DNA from: Trichomonas vaginalis G3
Taxonomy: Eukaryota; Parabasalia; Trichomonadida; Trichomonadidae
Direction of reading: 5' to 3'
Assembly: GCF_026262505.1 (NCBI RefSeq)
Contig: NC_067203.1
Span: 24,409,411-24,473,410, forward strand
DNA: 64,000 bases
The notes under the pieces: model-generated
What the model was told of the DNA's origin: nothing
What the model saw: the letters and a program-made list of their open reading frames with translations, nothing else
Databases searched by the model: none
Shown: piece by piece, positions 48,429-59,632 of the stretch
Position numbering within the stretch: the stretch's first letter is position 1
Layout: every line of letters starts with the position of its first letter
Program-made: the position numbers and the translations under genes

Positions 48429-49250
48429 ATTTTTACTGAGATGAAAATGAACAATACAGCATTGAGACAAATGGGCTCAAGATGGATTTGTCGGCTTCCA
48501 GCAGTTACACAACCACGTGTTTGTCAAGTTCTTCCTATACCTCAAGAAGTTTAGACCGACTAAAAAACCTAAACAACCAGTTGAAACAAACCAAACTAAA
48601 ATTTTACTGAGATGAAATGACCGAAGAAGTTGAAACGGTAGATTTGACACCACAAACAAAAAGTTCAGAACCATTGTCAAAACCTGTCAAAGAACTTACA
48701 GATGAAGAGAAAAATTCAATAATAGAAAGTGCCAGGTCTGAAATACAAACCCTAACTACAAAGTCACTTTTCATAGAAATGGAACCGGCTAGTATCTCAA
48801 AAAGAAACAGACTCTCACAAATAAAATATTGAAGTCTGAAGAGCTTTCGAGACAACGATGGAAAAGTTTACTTCACTGACGAACAGTTCATTATAGAACA
48901 TCTCATTGACTTAGAGTCAAAAATATTCTAAACTTTACAACAAACACAAAAGTTGAAAGGAAAACAAAAACAAATGGCATATGATATTTACGAAGATGTT
49001 GACGACACAACCATACCTGCAAGTGAGGTAAAGTCAGAGGAACCGAAAAGTGACGAAAACCGATAGAAGAAAGTGAGCCAAAAACTGAAGATAAACCAAA
49101 ACCAAAGTTTAGTTTCCAAACTAACCAAGTCAACCTTCATTAGCTGGTATGGGTTTGGCGTCAAAGACTTATGGTAGCAGGAGGTTATGTTAAGTAAAGT
49201 AAAAACAGTATATTTTTTAAAAAATATATTTTTTTATTTTATTTGAAATG
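48429..49250 (+). pseudogene. P3 region with short acidic frames
   Basis: A clear ATG frame at 48617-48832 encodes MTEEVETVDLTPQTKSSEPL and a Glu/Ser/Lys-rich helix, and a second near 48973 reads MAYDIYEDVDDTTIPASEVK. Both are acidic and lack domains. The region is decayed. Confidence 0.35.
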
Positions 49251-49259
49251 TACGTTGAG

Positions 49260-49570
49260 TTTGTTGAAGAAGAGACCGTTGGGAAACTTGTTTGTTAGAT
49301 GAGAATATGAAATCACTGTTCTGAGCCTTTTGAAGTCAGAAACAAAAAGACAAAAAGAGTTTTTAAGCGAATGGGAGCAAAATGACGGATATGCTAGGAT
49401 GAGGATTGGTGGAAAACACTATTTTAAACATGTTGTCATTGCAACTCATTTTATACCAAACCCTAACAATCTTCTTTTGTAGACCACATAAAACCATATA
49501 AGAAACGACAATAGACTTGAAAACTTACGTTGGGTCACTTGTTCTGAAAACAGTAAGAACATAGGCAAAT
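49260..49570 (+). pseudogene. HNH homing-type endonuclease remnant in P3
   Basis: Readable patches are GYARMRIGGKHYFKHVVIAT then HFIPNPNN, and NDNRLENLRWVTCSENSKN. This order (RHxxVAxxFIPNP, then NxxNDNRxENLRWVT) is the signature of HNH_3/NUMOD-type endonucleases of phages and giant viruses. Such enzymes cut DNA and help their own spread. The copy is broken. Confidence 0.65.
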
Positions 49571-50774
49571 TTAGAGTATTGTTATTCGAATTGTCGACGA
49601 ACTAGAAGATGAAGCAATGAAATTACAGACTATGGTAAGCAACGTTTGAGTTTACTACTATAGCGAAGAACAGGACTCTTTTACCTTTATACCGGCGTAA
49701 ACTATAGAAAATTACAAGTATGTTTACTAAGGCAGGCTGTGCTTATGTTAAACACTAGAGATACAGATGGAAAACACGTTCATATATTTCTCAACAATTC
49801 AAGAAGCTATATGGCATATTATTTAAACAATATATTTTTAACTATATTAAATGGCTTCAGAGTTGAAAAACAAAGACAAAAAGTAGCAGATACAAAACCG
49901 TTAGACTATATCTTTACAAATGCTGGTAGGACATATCAGATGAAGGAAATTTCATCCCGAACATTACAGGTTTGACTATCCATTCGTTGGCTTCAAAAGT
50001 CCTTCAGATGCAAAGCAATAGGATTTAGAAGAGTTTTGTTTTCAAAAGAACTAACGCATTTAATGTTCGCAGTATATTTTCATGGCAGTATAAAGGTTCT
50101 GATGGTCTCTAATAGACAAATTTGACGAAATGAGAATCTTTACAGTTCGTTCAGACGAAAGTCTTTGAGAAACTCTAAATGACTTTCAAACTCAAATGAA
50201 CAAAATATTATTGGAATTTCAAGAAAAATACGACTCTTTACTAAATGGAACATACTATCTGAAACTAGAATATGACAAGATGAACTCCACTTTTATTTCA
50301 AAGGATTGAAATTAACCCTCAAGAGATACACAGTTTTTATTTTGGGAAGTAGACAAACGTTCTTGGCACAATTTCTTCGGTTACTAAACCAGAACGAACC
50401 ATTACCACCAGATGGTCCATTTAAATTTATACTTCCACCAGCATTTGACAGTTTATAGAAACGTGTTTGACCTCAAAATGTTATGTGTCATGCAAGTTTC
50501 AGTTCAAGCAACAATAGTTTTCTATGTATTGGTAAGGACTTTTATGACTTTGCTTCTAATTCTACGAACCACTAGTAACTCTTCTCTGACTTTCAAGTTT
50601 GTTCACAACAAACGGTGTGCAGCATATAATACCATTGTACTATGACTTTTATCTCGAATTGTCTTTCATATACAACTACGGAGAAGTCTGAAAAAGTATT
50701 GAATGTGAAGATATTAAAAATAACATTTTTCTAACATCGTAGAAAACTCTGAAAAACAATTATTTTTGACACTT
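49571..50774 (+). pseudogene. Decayed P3 coding DNA, virion type
   Basis: No frame stays open for long. Readable patches include FDEMRIFTVRSDESL, FQTQMNKILLEFQEKYDSLL and MCHASFSSSNNSFLCIGKDF, the last like the capsid-type motif at 44657-45031. The stretch was probably one or two structural genes. Confidence 0.35.
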
Positions 50775-50914
50775 TCACAAAAAACATAAAAAGTGAGTTA
50801 AAATGAGATGTTTACTGAACTGGTTGGATGTCGCCTTCTGAGGTGATGTAACGGCTGACCCGAGAAGTGGAACAGTGCTCTGAGAATTGTATAATTCGTG
50901 GAATTGATCTCTCT

Positions 50915-51068
50915 GAAGTATTGTTCTGAAAAAGTACAGTCTTGTTCTGAAAAAGTACAATATTGTTCTGAAGCAGTGCAAGTATTGTCTCTGAAAGTAC
51001 AAGTATTGTTCTGAAACAGTACAAGTATTGTTCTGAAAAAGTACAAGTATTGTTCTGAAGCAGTGCAA
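50915..51068. repeat. 22-bp minisatellite, about seven units
   Basis: Units of the type GTATTGTTCTGAAAAAGTACAA, with variants ending GAAGCAGTGCAA, follow one another directly. The unit length is not a multiple of three, so the minus-strand reading frames through it are not expected to be genes. It lies at the decayed end of P3. Confidence 0.85.
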
Positions 51069-51317
51069 TGGACAACATCGAGCCATTAGATGAGGCAATT
51101 ACCTATAGAGATAAATGAAGTTGTTAAGCAGTACTTGCGCAAGGACAAAGCCAACAAGTCCCTCAGCTTCTGTTGTCTGGAAGAGGTGCGCTGAAAATCG
51201 AAATTGAAACCGGAATTCCAATTCAAATACCAGAAAAAACTCCTGTAGACGACATAAAGGATGAAGAAGAAGCTCTTCTAAGGTCTTTGCAAAGCGCCCA
51301 TGGATACAACTTCCAAA
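51068..51317 (+). other. Unassigned coding-like fragment left of the scaffold gap
   Basis: Frame pieces INEVVKQYLRKDKANKSLSF and, in another frame, IPIQIPEKTPVDDIKDEEEA suggest decayed or mis-read protein-coding DNA; the first piece has a LisH-like look. It ends at the N run, so it may belong to another gene or to P3. It is not part of the BspA-like gene beyond the gap. Confidence 0.35.
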
Positions 51318-51342
51318 NNNNNNNNNNNNNNNNNNNNNNNNN
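51318..51342. other. Scaffold gap, 25 N
   Basis: A run of 25 N. True distance between the two sides is unknown, so nothing should be joined across it. Confidence 0.99.
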
Positions 51343-54300
51343 CATTTTCCGGTTGTCAATCGTTCGTAGAGTTCACACTTCTTCAGATGTAACAGTCATA
51401 AATGAAGGATTATTTGCAAACAACAAGTTACTTTCATCTGTCAAATTTTCATCGAAATTGACAAAAATTGACTCTTTTGCATTTTTGAATTGCAATCAAT
51501 TCCAAATAGATTCAATTCCATCAACAGTTACACAGCTCGGCGAAGCAGCTTTTTCTGGAACATTAATTGTTAATTTCACAATTGAATCAAATCTCGAAGA
51601 AATTCCTGCGAAATTATTCATGGGATGTTCTAATTTAACAGAGTTATCTCTTCCTGACACTATTAAATCAATTGGTGACAGTGCTTTCGAAGGTTGTTTT
51701 GAATTAAATTTAATTCGATTACCAGAATCAGTTGAATCACTTGGAACAAGAATTTTCTACAACTGCAAGAGCATTAATACATTCTTTTATCCACTTGATT
51801 CTATTCCTGATTATACATTTGCTGGTTGCGAAAATCTCAGATTTATTATTTACAAAACAAACATCAAAACATATGGAAAATACTCTTTGTCTGATTGCAA
51901 ATTAATCAATACAATTGATCTCACAGAAGATCTCTCTAAAATTGATGATTACGCATTCCAAAATTGTCAAAATATGAATTTGACAAGTTTACAAAACGTT
52001 TCTACACTTGGAAATGGAGTATTTAAAGGCTGCACTTCATTAACAACATTTACAATTCCTAATAGTATAACTGAATTAAGTAATGAACTATTTATGGATT
52101 GTTCAAATCTAATAAATGTTGAGATGCCAAATGTCAAGAAAATTTTTGATTCTTGTTTCGAAAATTGCAACAAATTAATGATTTCTGAATTACCAAATGG
52201 AGTTGAAGAAGTTAGAAACAGAGTATTTGCAAACTGCCAATCAATTAAAACGTTTTCTTATTCATTACAAACATTAAATTCATTTGTTTTTGCTAATTGT
52301 TCTGGATTAGAAACAATTACTGTTACAAATGTTAATTATTTCGGAGAATCATGTTTTAATAATTGCAATTCTTTAAAGAATATTGCATTTAGTGCTAATA
52401 CAAATTATATTGGAGATTTCGCGTTCGAAAACTGCATCAATTTGCAAATAAATTCTTTTCCAAATGGTGTCAAATCAATCAATGGAAAATATATTTTCAA
52501 AGGATGTAATTCAATTGTTGAATTCACTTTTCCAGCCGGTTTCGTATCCATTCCAGATGGAATGTTCATGGATTGCAAGAATTTAGCGAAAGTTACTGTT
52601 TCTGATGGAACTTTTTCACTTGGAAATGATTTATTCATGAATTGTGACAAATTATCAAATGTTGTTTTACCTGATTGTATTAATGAAACAAAGAGAAACT
52701 TATTCTATAATTGTGTTTCTCTTGAAACAATCGAATATCCATCAGATTATGTTCCATTTGCTTGTTTCGCTTTGTGCAAGAACTTAAACAAAATCACATT
52801 CAAGAAAGAATTAACAGGAATTGATGCATTCGCATTCTATCAATGCGAAAAGTTACCTTTAGTTCCTTTGACAGAATCAATTAAAGTATTAAGTTCTCAT
52901 GCATTTGAAGGCTGTCTTCAAATAACTAATGTGAAGTTACCTGATTCTGTTCCTTATGTAAGCTATTTCATGTTTAGTAATTGTGTTAATTTGGAAAGAT
53001 TTGAAGCAGGAAAGAAATTAATTAGTGTTGATGATGGCGCCTTCCAGAATTGTTTGAAATTGAAAGAGATAATTTTGCCAGATAATACAATGACATCCTT
53101 CGGAAAATATTGTTTCAGGAACTGCACAAATCTTGAAGAATTCAAAGTTCCTCAAACAATTTCTTTGATTTACATGACAAATAGTTTATTTGAAGGTTGT
53201 GTCAAATTGTCAAAAGTCACTTTTACTGATAGAATTGATGAAATCAGATCTCTTTCTTTCTCTAATTGTGCTTTCACAACAATAGAATTACCATCATCAA
53301 TCATGTATTTGGCTGAAGACGCTTTCAATAACTGCAATTCTTTAATTGAAGTGAAATGTCCTCTTTTGAATTATCAACTTTACAAATCGTCACCTTTTGC
53401 TACTTGTTCTCAATTACAAAAAGTGACAATTGTTGACAACTCAATTTTCCACCAAAGAATACCAAATAATTTCTTGAAGGACTGCGCAAAGTTAACTGAA
53501 GTAATAATTGAAACAACAACTTTGGCAGAAATGAGAGAAACAACTTTCCAAAATGTAAATTCACTTAAAACGGTTTCAATCACCACAAAAAGTGACAACT
53601 TAATTTTACCACTTAATTTATTCCAAAGTTCGAAGTTATCTTTAGAAAAAATTGTTATTCAGTGCAATTCCATTGAATTTGAACAGAATTATTTCAACGA
53701 TTTTGTCAATATGAAAGAAATACAAATAATTGGTAAAAATTGTAATTTAGGATTGTCACTTTTCAAAGGATGCAAGTTATTACAAAAAGTGACAATTAAT
53801 TCAGCAAATACCAAGCTTAATTTAGAAACAGATTTCTTTGATAGTTGTGAATCGTTGTCAGAAATTTATTTGACATTTGACACTTTATATATCGGCAAAA
53901 ATGTTTTTGCCAACAAAGAAACGATCAAAACAATTTCAATGAATTCAAATGTTATTTCATTTGATGACTGTGCATTTCAAAATGCTCAGAACATTGACTT
54001 GAAGTTCAATGGCTTTGTCACAAAAATTGGAAAGAACTCATTCGAAAACACAAATATTTTCAATGAATTAGTAATAAATGGCAAAGATTTAGTTATTGAC
54101 AGTTCGGCTTTCATCAATTCCAAATCAATAACAAAGATAAACATTAAAGGAACTATTAAAACATTGGGAGATTCTTCATTCAAAGGATTGACAAATTTGG
54201 AATCATTTGATATTGATTCACAAAGTGAAATTCTTGTAGATAATCATGCATTTTGTTCTTGTTCGAATTTGAAGAAATTCACAACTAAAGGCAAATTAAA

Positions 54301-55012
54301 TGTTGGACAATTCGCTTTCCATGAAAACATCAACTTGGAAGAAATTGATTCTCAAGGAATTGTCGCAATTAGTAAAGCATGTTTCGCTAATTGTTCGAAA
54401 CTTAATAAAATAGATTTGTTGAAATACACTGAAATTCCTGAAAGAGCTTTCGAAGGTTGCCAGAATTTGAATAATTTCGATTTCATATCACAAGTCACCA
54501 AATTTGGCGATTATTCATTTTATAATTCTGGAATTGTAGAACTTGATGTAATACAAAGCAAATCAATATTTGGAGAATTTTCTTTCTCTAAGACTAACCT
54601 CAAAAAAGTTTTGATCTCTTCAAATCATTCTGATTTCGGCAAATCATCATTCAGCTTCAATAAAAACTTGAAAGAGTTCTACTACTGCGGTGATAATACA
54701 TCAGTAGATAACTCTGTTTTAGAAGGATCCGATAACGTCAAGAACGTATTCATTTCTTCATCATTCGGATATGAAAATTTCGCTGGAAAGAATGTAACAA
54801 CAAGTGATGTCTGTGGAAGTGGTGGTGATGATTCTCACTCAAAGACTGTTAAAATTACGATAATTGTATCAATATCAGTTATTGTTGTGATTGCGGTCGT
54901 TGTTTTAGTTGTTTTCTTCGCATTCTGCAGAAGAAACAGAATTAAATTACTATCAAGTGCACCACTTATTACAAGCGCCGATTCATCTGTATATTTTATG
55001 ACCGCAAAATAA
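51343..55012 (+). CDS. BspA-like leucine-rich-repeat surface protein, 5' end missing, ~1220 aa
   Basis: Almost the entire protein is made of ~23-residue LRR_5/BspA repeats with the pattern F-x-x-C-x-x-L-x-x-I-x-L-P (for example FEGCFELNLIRLPESVESLG, FKGCTSLTTFTIPNSITEL); about 45-50 repeats fit the length. A Gly/Asp/Ser linker leads to one transmembrane helix (ITIIVSISVIVVIAVVVLVV) and a short basic cytosolic tail ending YFMTAK. BspA-like proteins of trichomonads are displayed on the surface and are thought to bind host cells or bacteria. The 5' end, including any signal peptide, is lost in the scaffold gap. Repeats later in the gene are more divergent than the early ones. Confidence 0.9.
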
Positions 55013-55386
55013 AAAATTTAATTAATTTGAAATATTTTTTTATTAATAATTTAAGGGTCCGCATTCCGACAAAATAATTAAAATGTATTCGAATTATAGA
55101 TTCCAAATATGTGTGTGTGTGTACTGAATTGTGATTTGTAACCCCTACCACTCTAATTTTGATTGGAAGACCAAAGTTCCAGATGTTTAATTTGAGATTT
55201 TTTCCTATGAGATCTGAGAAAAGTTATGAGATGAGCGTTTGGATCAAAAATTATTATATTCAGTATATTTTAAATTTTGCCAATCTACTGTATCTACTGA
55301 TAACATAATAATTTGGACATGCACAATTTTTTAAAATATATGTAAATTCCGATAGAGGAAGTTTGGCCAACAAAATTTCTACAAAA
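55013..55386. other. Intergenic with (TG)n tract and TMEM181-like promoter region
   Basis: Holds a short GTGTGTGTGTG tract near 55111. From about 55300 to the ATG at 55387 it matches the stretch at 57215-57321, which shows a duplication of this promoter region. Confidence 0.55.
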
Positions 55387-56616
55387 ATGAAATTGGGAAA
55401 TGATAAAAATCTTAAAGATATTGGGTTTGATGCAGATATATTTGCAAATGAAGCATACGAAGGAATGTCATTTGACAAACATTTTCGCTTTATATTGACA
55501 AATTATTTGATTTTCTTTTTATTAATTGTCCTTGTTTTTATACTACCTTCAATTCATAGGGAGAATATTAAAAAATACGATGCCACAGACTCTAGATCAA
55601 CAGTTTCTTTGATATATATCCAAAAACAGTCATATCAACCTTTTATTAACGTTTTTCTGGCCAATACTGCCACAAATAAGTCAGAAGTTGCAATCAGCGC
55701 CGACTATCGATTAGATTTATATCGCGGAGTTACTTTATATACAGCAACACCAAAATATCAGAATAATTTTAACATATCAAATGGAGATAGGGTCAAATTA
55801 CTTGGTTGCAAAGATTCCCGCGTATCCAGAGTTGAATTTCATGGTCATGTTAAAGTTAAAAAAGGAAATTTAGCAAATCTTTCATGGATTTGGCAGGATT
55901 TCAATCCTGTTTACGGTCTATCTATATTTTTTATATTCAGTGTGTGCTGTTTTCTCTTGATTACATGCTGTTTATTAGTTTTGAGATCGATTAACAAGTT
56001 AAAATCGCGTACAGCCACAAATGCGCAAAGATTCATACTTATATCGCTTGTACTCATCTCAATTTCGATGATTCCTCTTCCAGAACTCTCATTTTTCAAC
56101 ATATTAAATTTCTTCCACGACAAATCTTCATTTTTCGTTTTGTTTTACCGATCATTATTCGTCATCACGTCAGCTGCACTTACAATCAATCTTTCTTTTA
56201 GGGAAGAAAAAGCAGAAAACCTATTATACGAAATTACTTACATAATCATGCCATTTTTACTTGCTGCGTTCTATTTTGCATCCAGCGATCGACTAGTTTC
56301 TATTGGTCTTGCTGGTTTTGTATTTTTAATTCTTTGTTTTTTAATTTTTTCTGTTATTTTTATCCAGAAAGACAACAAAGAGGAATTTCTTGGATTAATT
56401 ACTCATATATTCATTATATTACCTAATTATGGCCTTCTTATTGCTTGTCTTCTCTTAAATGTTGAAAGATTCAACAGATTAGAAGTTTTGTGCAGAATTT
56501 TCATTACAACTTCTGTTGCTTTCTTGTCTTTTATTAGATGGCCGTTTGAAGACTTAGTTTTGGAGATAAATGGCTTGGATTTCGATGTCGATCAGAAAGC
56601 CGATAGTTCTGATTGA
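55387..56616 (+). CDS. Eight-TM protein, TMEM181/Wntless-like (GOST type), 409 aa
   Basis: Topology: cytosolic N-terminus, one TM (about residues 38-60, YLIFFLLIVLVFILP), a lumenal/extracellular beta-rich domain (about 65-175), then seven hydrophobic segments up to residue ~390 and an acidic tail (DFDVDQKADSSD). One TM, a beta-sandwich-like domain and a 7-TM bundle is the plan of TMEM181 and related GOST proteins of the secretory pathway. Sequence motifs do not decide between members. ATG at 55387 is used because the longer frame starts with TTG. Its promoter and first codons are duplicated at 57215-57380. Confidence 0.65.
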   Translation: MKLGNDKNLKDIGFDADIFANEAYEGMSFDKHFRFILTNYLIFFLLIVLVFILPSIHRENIKKYDATDSRSTVSLIYIQKQSYQPFINVFLANTATNKSEVAISADYRLDLYRGVTLYTATPKYQNNFNISNGDRVKLLGCKDSRVSRVEFHGHVKVKKGNLANLSWIWQDFNPVYGLSIFFIFSVCCFLLITCCLLVLRSINKLKSRTATNAQRFILISLVLISISMIPLPELSFFNILNFFHDKSSFFVLFYRSLFVITSAALTINLSFREEKAENLLYEITYIIMPFLLAAFYFASSDRLVSIGLAGFVFLILCFLIFSVIFIQKDNKEEFLGLITHIFIILPNYGLLIACLLLNVERFNRLEVLCRIFITTSVAFLSFIRWPFEDLVLEINGLDFDVDQKADSSD

Positions 56617-57214
56617 ATTTTTATATAGATTTATTTTTGTTTGTATGTATATGTAAAATATTCAGTTTGTTATTTGTAAAATAAAGTTTTTTTTTTAAAA
56701 AAAGGGTGAATTTACGCCCCTATGGCATGGTTAATTTTCAATGACTCCATTTGTCAGAAATTTGAATTAATATCAGATGGGTGTAAGTGCAGCCTTAAAG
56801 TGACATGAATATGTAGCTGTCATTATTGTGAACCGCCATAAATTTCTGTGGATTTTGGACATGGATAATTTTTTTCCCTCAGCAAACTATATCTAAAACC
56901 TTTTTAACTTTGTCGAAATCTGGAGCTCAAAATTATGCTATAAAAATCATTATTATTGCATATATGTATCTGATTTTAATTCAAAATATGTGAACATAAT
57001 GCATGTGAACCATTAACATTGAAAAATTATGTTAAACATCATAGTTTAAAGTTGAGTCATTCAGCTATATGTAAATTCAATTTGTGCATATGGGGGTAAT
57101 ATTTATATAAAATAGCGTATGGTTTTACATTAATAATTTACAAAATTGGAAAAGCTTATATTTTGGAATTTGGAGATCTCAACCGTTATTTCTCCAAACG
57201 GGATCCTTAATTCA
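56617..57214. other. Gene-free stretch
   Basis: No supported reading frame. A poly-T/poly-A patch at 56688-56704 follows the TMEM181-like gene's 3' end. Confidence 0.5.
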
Positions 57215-57456
57215 ATAACACAATAATTTGGGCTTACACAATTTGTTTATGAACACTATTAATTTATAAAAGTCATAAATTATTCCGATAGAGGAAGATT
57301 GGCCAACAAAACTTCAACAAAATGAAATTGGGACATGATAAAACTCTTAAAGATATGAGATTTGTCGAGATATACCTTTTTAAATTAAAATGCAAACATG
57401 TGACAATTTATGGACATCTTTTAATGGTGTTTCACTCAAAACATCTACTTCATTAT
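57215..57456 (+). pseudogene. Duplicated promoter and 5' fragment of the TMEM181-like gene
   Basis: CAATAATTTGG, then ATTCCGATAGAGGAAG and TTGGCCAACAAAA, and the start MKLGHDKTLKDM match the upstream region and first ~17 codons of the gene at 55387 (MKLGNDKNLKDI). After about 57360 the match is lost, and the frame reads on only to a stop near 57456, overlapping the 3' end of the antisense ankyrin gene. It is a truncated paralog, able to drive a non-coding or antisense transcript if the promoter still works. Confidence 0.7.
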
Positions 57457-58251
57457 TAATTGCCCCAAATAAAATAAGAACTTCCACTATTTCTTTATTA
57501 TTTTTTAATTGAGCAATATTAAGAGGAGTTCTCCCATTTATATCTTTTTCATTTATATTGGCACCATGTGAAATAAGAACTTTGGCTATTTCAACACGAT
57601 TAAAATTGGCTGCAAAATGGAGAGGCGTAAACCATTCTTGATCTTTTTCATTAATATTTGCCCCTAATTCAATAAGAATATTGACTATTTCTATAGTATT
57701 AAAAATGACTGCAAAATCGAGAGGTTTTCTTCCATATTTATCTCTATCATTGATATTAGAACCACTTTCTATCAAAATTTTTAATATTTCATTAGTTCTA
57801 TACTTTATTCCATAGTAAAGAGGAAAGTATCCATCATTATTTTTAACATTTGAGATTCGTCGAAATCATCTTCTCTTATGAGGTATATAAATAAATTTTT
57901 ATCATTCTCCATAATAGCCCTGAAAATTGTATTTTTTTCATGAATTTCAGATGAATTATTTTCTGAATCATTATTTTCTGCTAGTTTATGTTCATCATTT
58001 ATACTACCTAAGAATATTTTGAAAAAAGGTGAATTTTCATCTAATTGTTTGTGATAATCTTCCATTATCTTTTTTAAAATAAGCATATATGATGTAAAAT
58101 ATCGATTTCTATACAACAATACATTATCTATTGCATTAATAATATACAATGGAGAACATTTTTGCGTTTCAATTAATTTAAATTTTATATCATGATAAAC
58201 ATCGTTCAGTTCTTCTTCATTGAATGACAGTATTCTGTATAGTGAATTCAT
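57380..58251 (-). pseudogene. Ankyrin-repeat protein (DUF3447-type), frame-disrupted
   Basis: The N-terminal half (start MNSLYRILSFNEEELNDVYH) is the helical leader typical of trichomonad ankyrin proteins of the DUF3447 class. The C-terminal half has repeats such as DKYGRKPLDFAVIFNTIEIV and DQEWFTPLHFAANFNRVEIA, then DINGRTPLNIAQLKNNKEIV. The two lie in different frames: near 57850 a one-base shift would be needed to keep NNDGYFPLYYGIKYRTNEIL in frame. It is either a recent pseudogene or a sequence error. Trichomonads have hundreds of such genes, of unknown binding role. Confidence 0.7.
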
Positions 58252-58641
58252 TGTTTCAATGAAACCTTTTTCTTGTTATAACAATAGTCACTTTTTTTTA
58301 AAAAAAATTCTAATATCATCAAAACCCTGATATTTGAGAAAAATCGCGAAATGCTGTGCTAGACACAACACTATGACTACTGAAATATCTTATCTATTTT
58401 CACTTGGACCAGCATGCTCGCTTCAAGTTTCAATTGAAATACATTATCAATAATGAGATGACTCCCTGAAAAAATAAGTGATTTTGAGTTTTGGAATATT
58501 AAAAGCATAATATATACAATATATACTAAGGGAATATATAAAAAATTGAAATAGATCAATTATAATATTCTTCTCAATTTTTTGAATGCATGGAAAATTA
58601 ATAATTTGAAACAAACCCCCTAAATTAAATGATCGAATATA
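58252..58641. other. Intergenic, divergent promoters
   Basis: This sequence lies between the divergent ankyrin gene and the two-TM gene. TTTCATTGAAACA just before the ankyrin ATG on the minus strand is Inr-like. No other gene is supported. Confidence 0.45.
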
Positions 58642-59463
58642 ATGGACACCAACTTCGTGATAGTTATTATTGCTTTGATGATATTTTATTACACCATTCA
58701 AAATGCAAAAAGTTCTTTCTTCAGGATGATACGCAGTATTAATAATGAAAAATACGTTTATTCATTCCTTTCTCAGCAACCAATGATATCTTATTGTGTA
58801 ATTTCGAGACGTTATAACGAAAATGGAGGCAGTTATAAAATATGCAGCAATAGGTACAATTTTAACTATGGTTCATACCAACCCCGTCCTTTTCATATTT
58901 CATATCAAGAAAATGAAACAGTTATTTGTCTATTGAAGGAAAAATATATATTAAATGATAAAACAAAAGAATATTTGGATGAATTTTATGAAGAAATACA
59001 TAATAAAGAAAGTAGAAACCGTGGTTTTGTTGAGATTGTTAAAGGTAAACCTAATACATGCTTGATTTGCTTAAGCAACAAAAATTCAAAAATTGTGAAA
59101 TTATTAGGAAGCAAAATTGGTCAATTTTTATATATATTCTTAAGACTACTCAGATTACATCTAATATTAGAAAATATGTTCTATAAAGAAATTGATAGAA
59201 AAATCCAAATTACTGTTGAAAAAATGATCTCATTAGATTTAGATGAGTTTCAATATAGATATAATAAAAATATTCGTGGATCAATAATAAAAAAATTGCT
59301 ACCTTACAAGGAAAATTCATTTGATCTTGGAATGTTGGTTCTTGATATTATATCTTTTATTCTTATGCTCTACTTAGTAGCTCAGCTATTCTACTTAAAG
59401 AGTGCGATCACCCCTTTCCGGCGCAAATTTTTTTCTAAATTAATCGAAATTCTAAAAAATTAA
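58642..59463 (+). CDS. Two-TM protein, unknown function, 273 aa
   Basis: TM1 is at residues 4-20 (NFVIVIIALMIFYYTI) and TM2 near 233-252 (LDIISFILMLYLVAQLFYL). Between them is a polar domain of ~200 residues with SRRYNENGGSYKIC and beta-like strands followed by helices (residues 160-200). The two-TM layout with a soluble domain between and a basic C-terminus recalls mitochondrial/hydrogenosomal MUL1-like proteins, but no RING is present and the likeness is weak. It could be specific to trichomonads. Confidence 0.5.
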   Translation: MDTNFVIVIIALMIFYYTIQNAKSSFFRMIRSINNEKYVYSFLSQQPMISYCVISRRYNENGGSYKICSNRYNFNYGSYQPRPFHISYQENETVICLLKEKYILNDKTKEYLDEFYEEIHNKESRNRGFVEIVKGKPNTCLICLSNKNSKIVKLLGSKIGQFLYIFLRLLRLHLILENMFYKEIDRKIQITVEKMISLDLDEFQYRYNKNIRGSIIKKLLPYKENSFDLGMLVLDIISFILMLYLVAQLFYLKSAITPFRRKFFSKLIEILKN

Positions 59464-59632
59464 GTGGCATTCAGTGAGTGAATAAACGAATTACTGAGCG
59501 AAAAACGAAGATGTCATTATAATCATATTATTTCTTTATATGAGGTGTAAAAAAAGGCCAAAAATGATTAATGCACAACATGATTATTTAAATTTGAATT
59601 TGTTCATATTAGATTTTAAATATAATTATTAC
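59464..59632. other. Intergenic
   Basis: AT-rich spacer between convergent genes. Nothing is seen. Confidence 0.4.

Larger units (their letters stand above)
42023..51060 (+). mobile_element. Maverick/Polinton element P3, left end plus decayed body
   Basis: Starts with 24 A and then GGTAGTGGGGCTTCCAGGC, the terminal repeat type of P1. Parts, left to right: a repeat array, a DNA adenine methyltransferase, small virion-type genes, penton-like frames, a tail-fibre-like gene, an integrase remnant, further virion-type genes, an HNH endonuclease remnant and unreadable remains up to a minisatellite. The right end is not found before the scaffold gap at 51318, so the limit given is approximate. It is heavily decayed (well over ten breaks), most strongly to the right, and therefore looks older than P1 and P2. 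Confidence 0.75.

Noticed and set aside
50775-51098. Minus-strand frames rich in NNTCTVSEQYLYF
   Set aside because: They are translations of the 22-bp minisatellite in three frames.
51173-55012. A single 1279-residue reading frame through the scaffold gap
   Set aside because: It passes through 25 N of unknown true length. The part before the gap has no LRR sequence and is preceded by stops, so only 51343-55012 is kept as the BspA-like gene.
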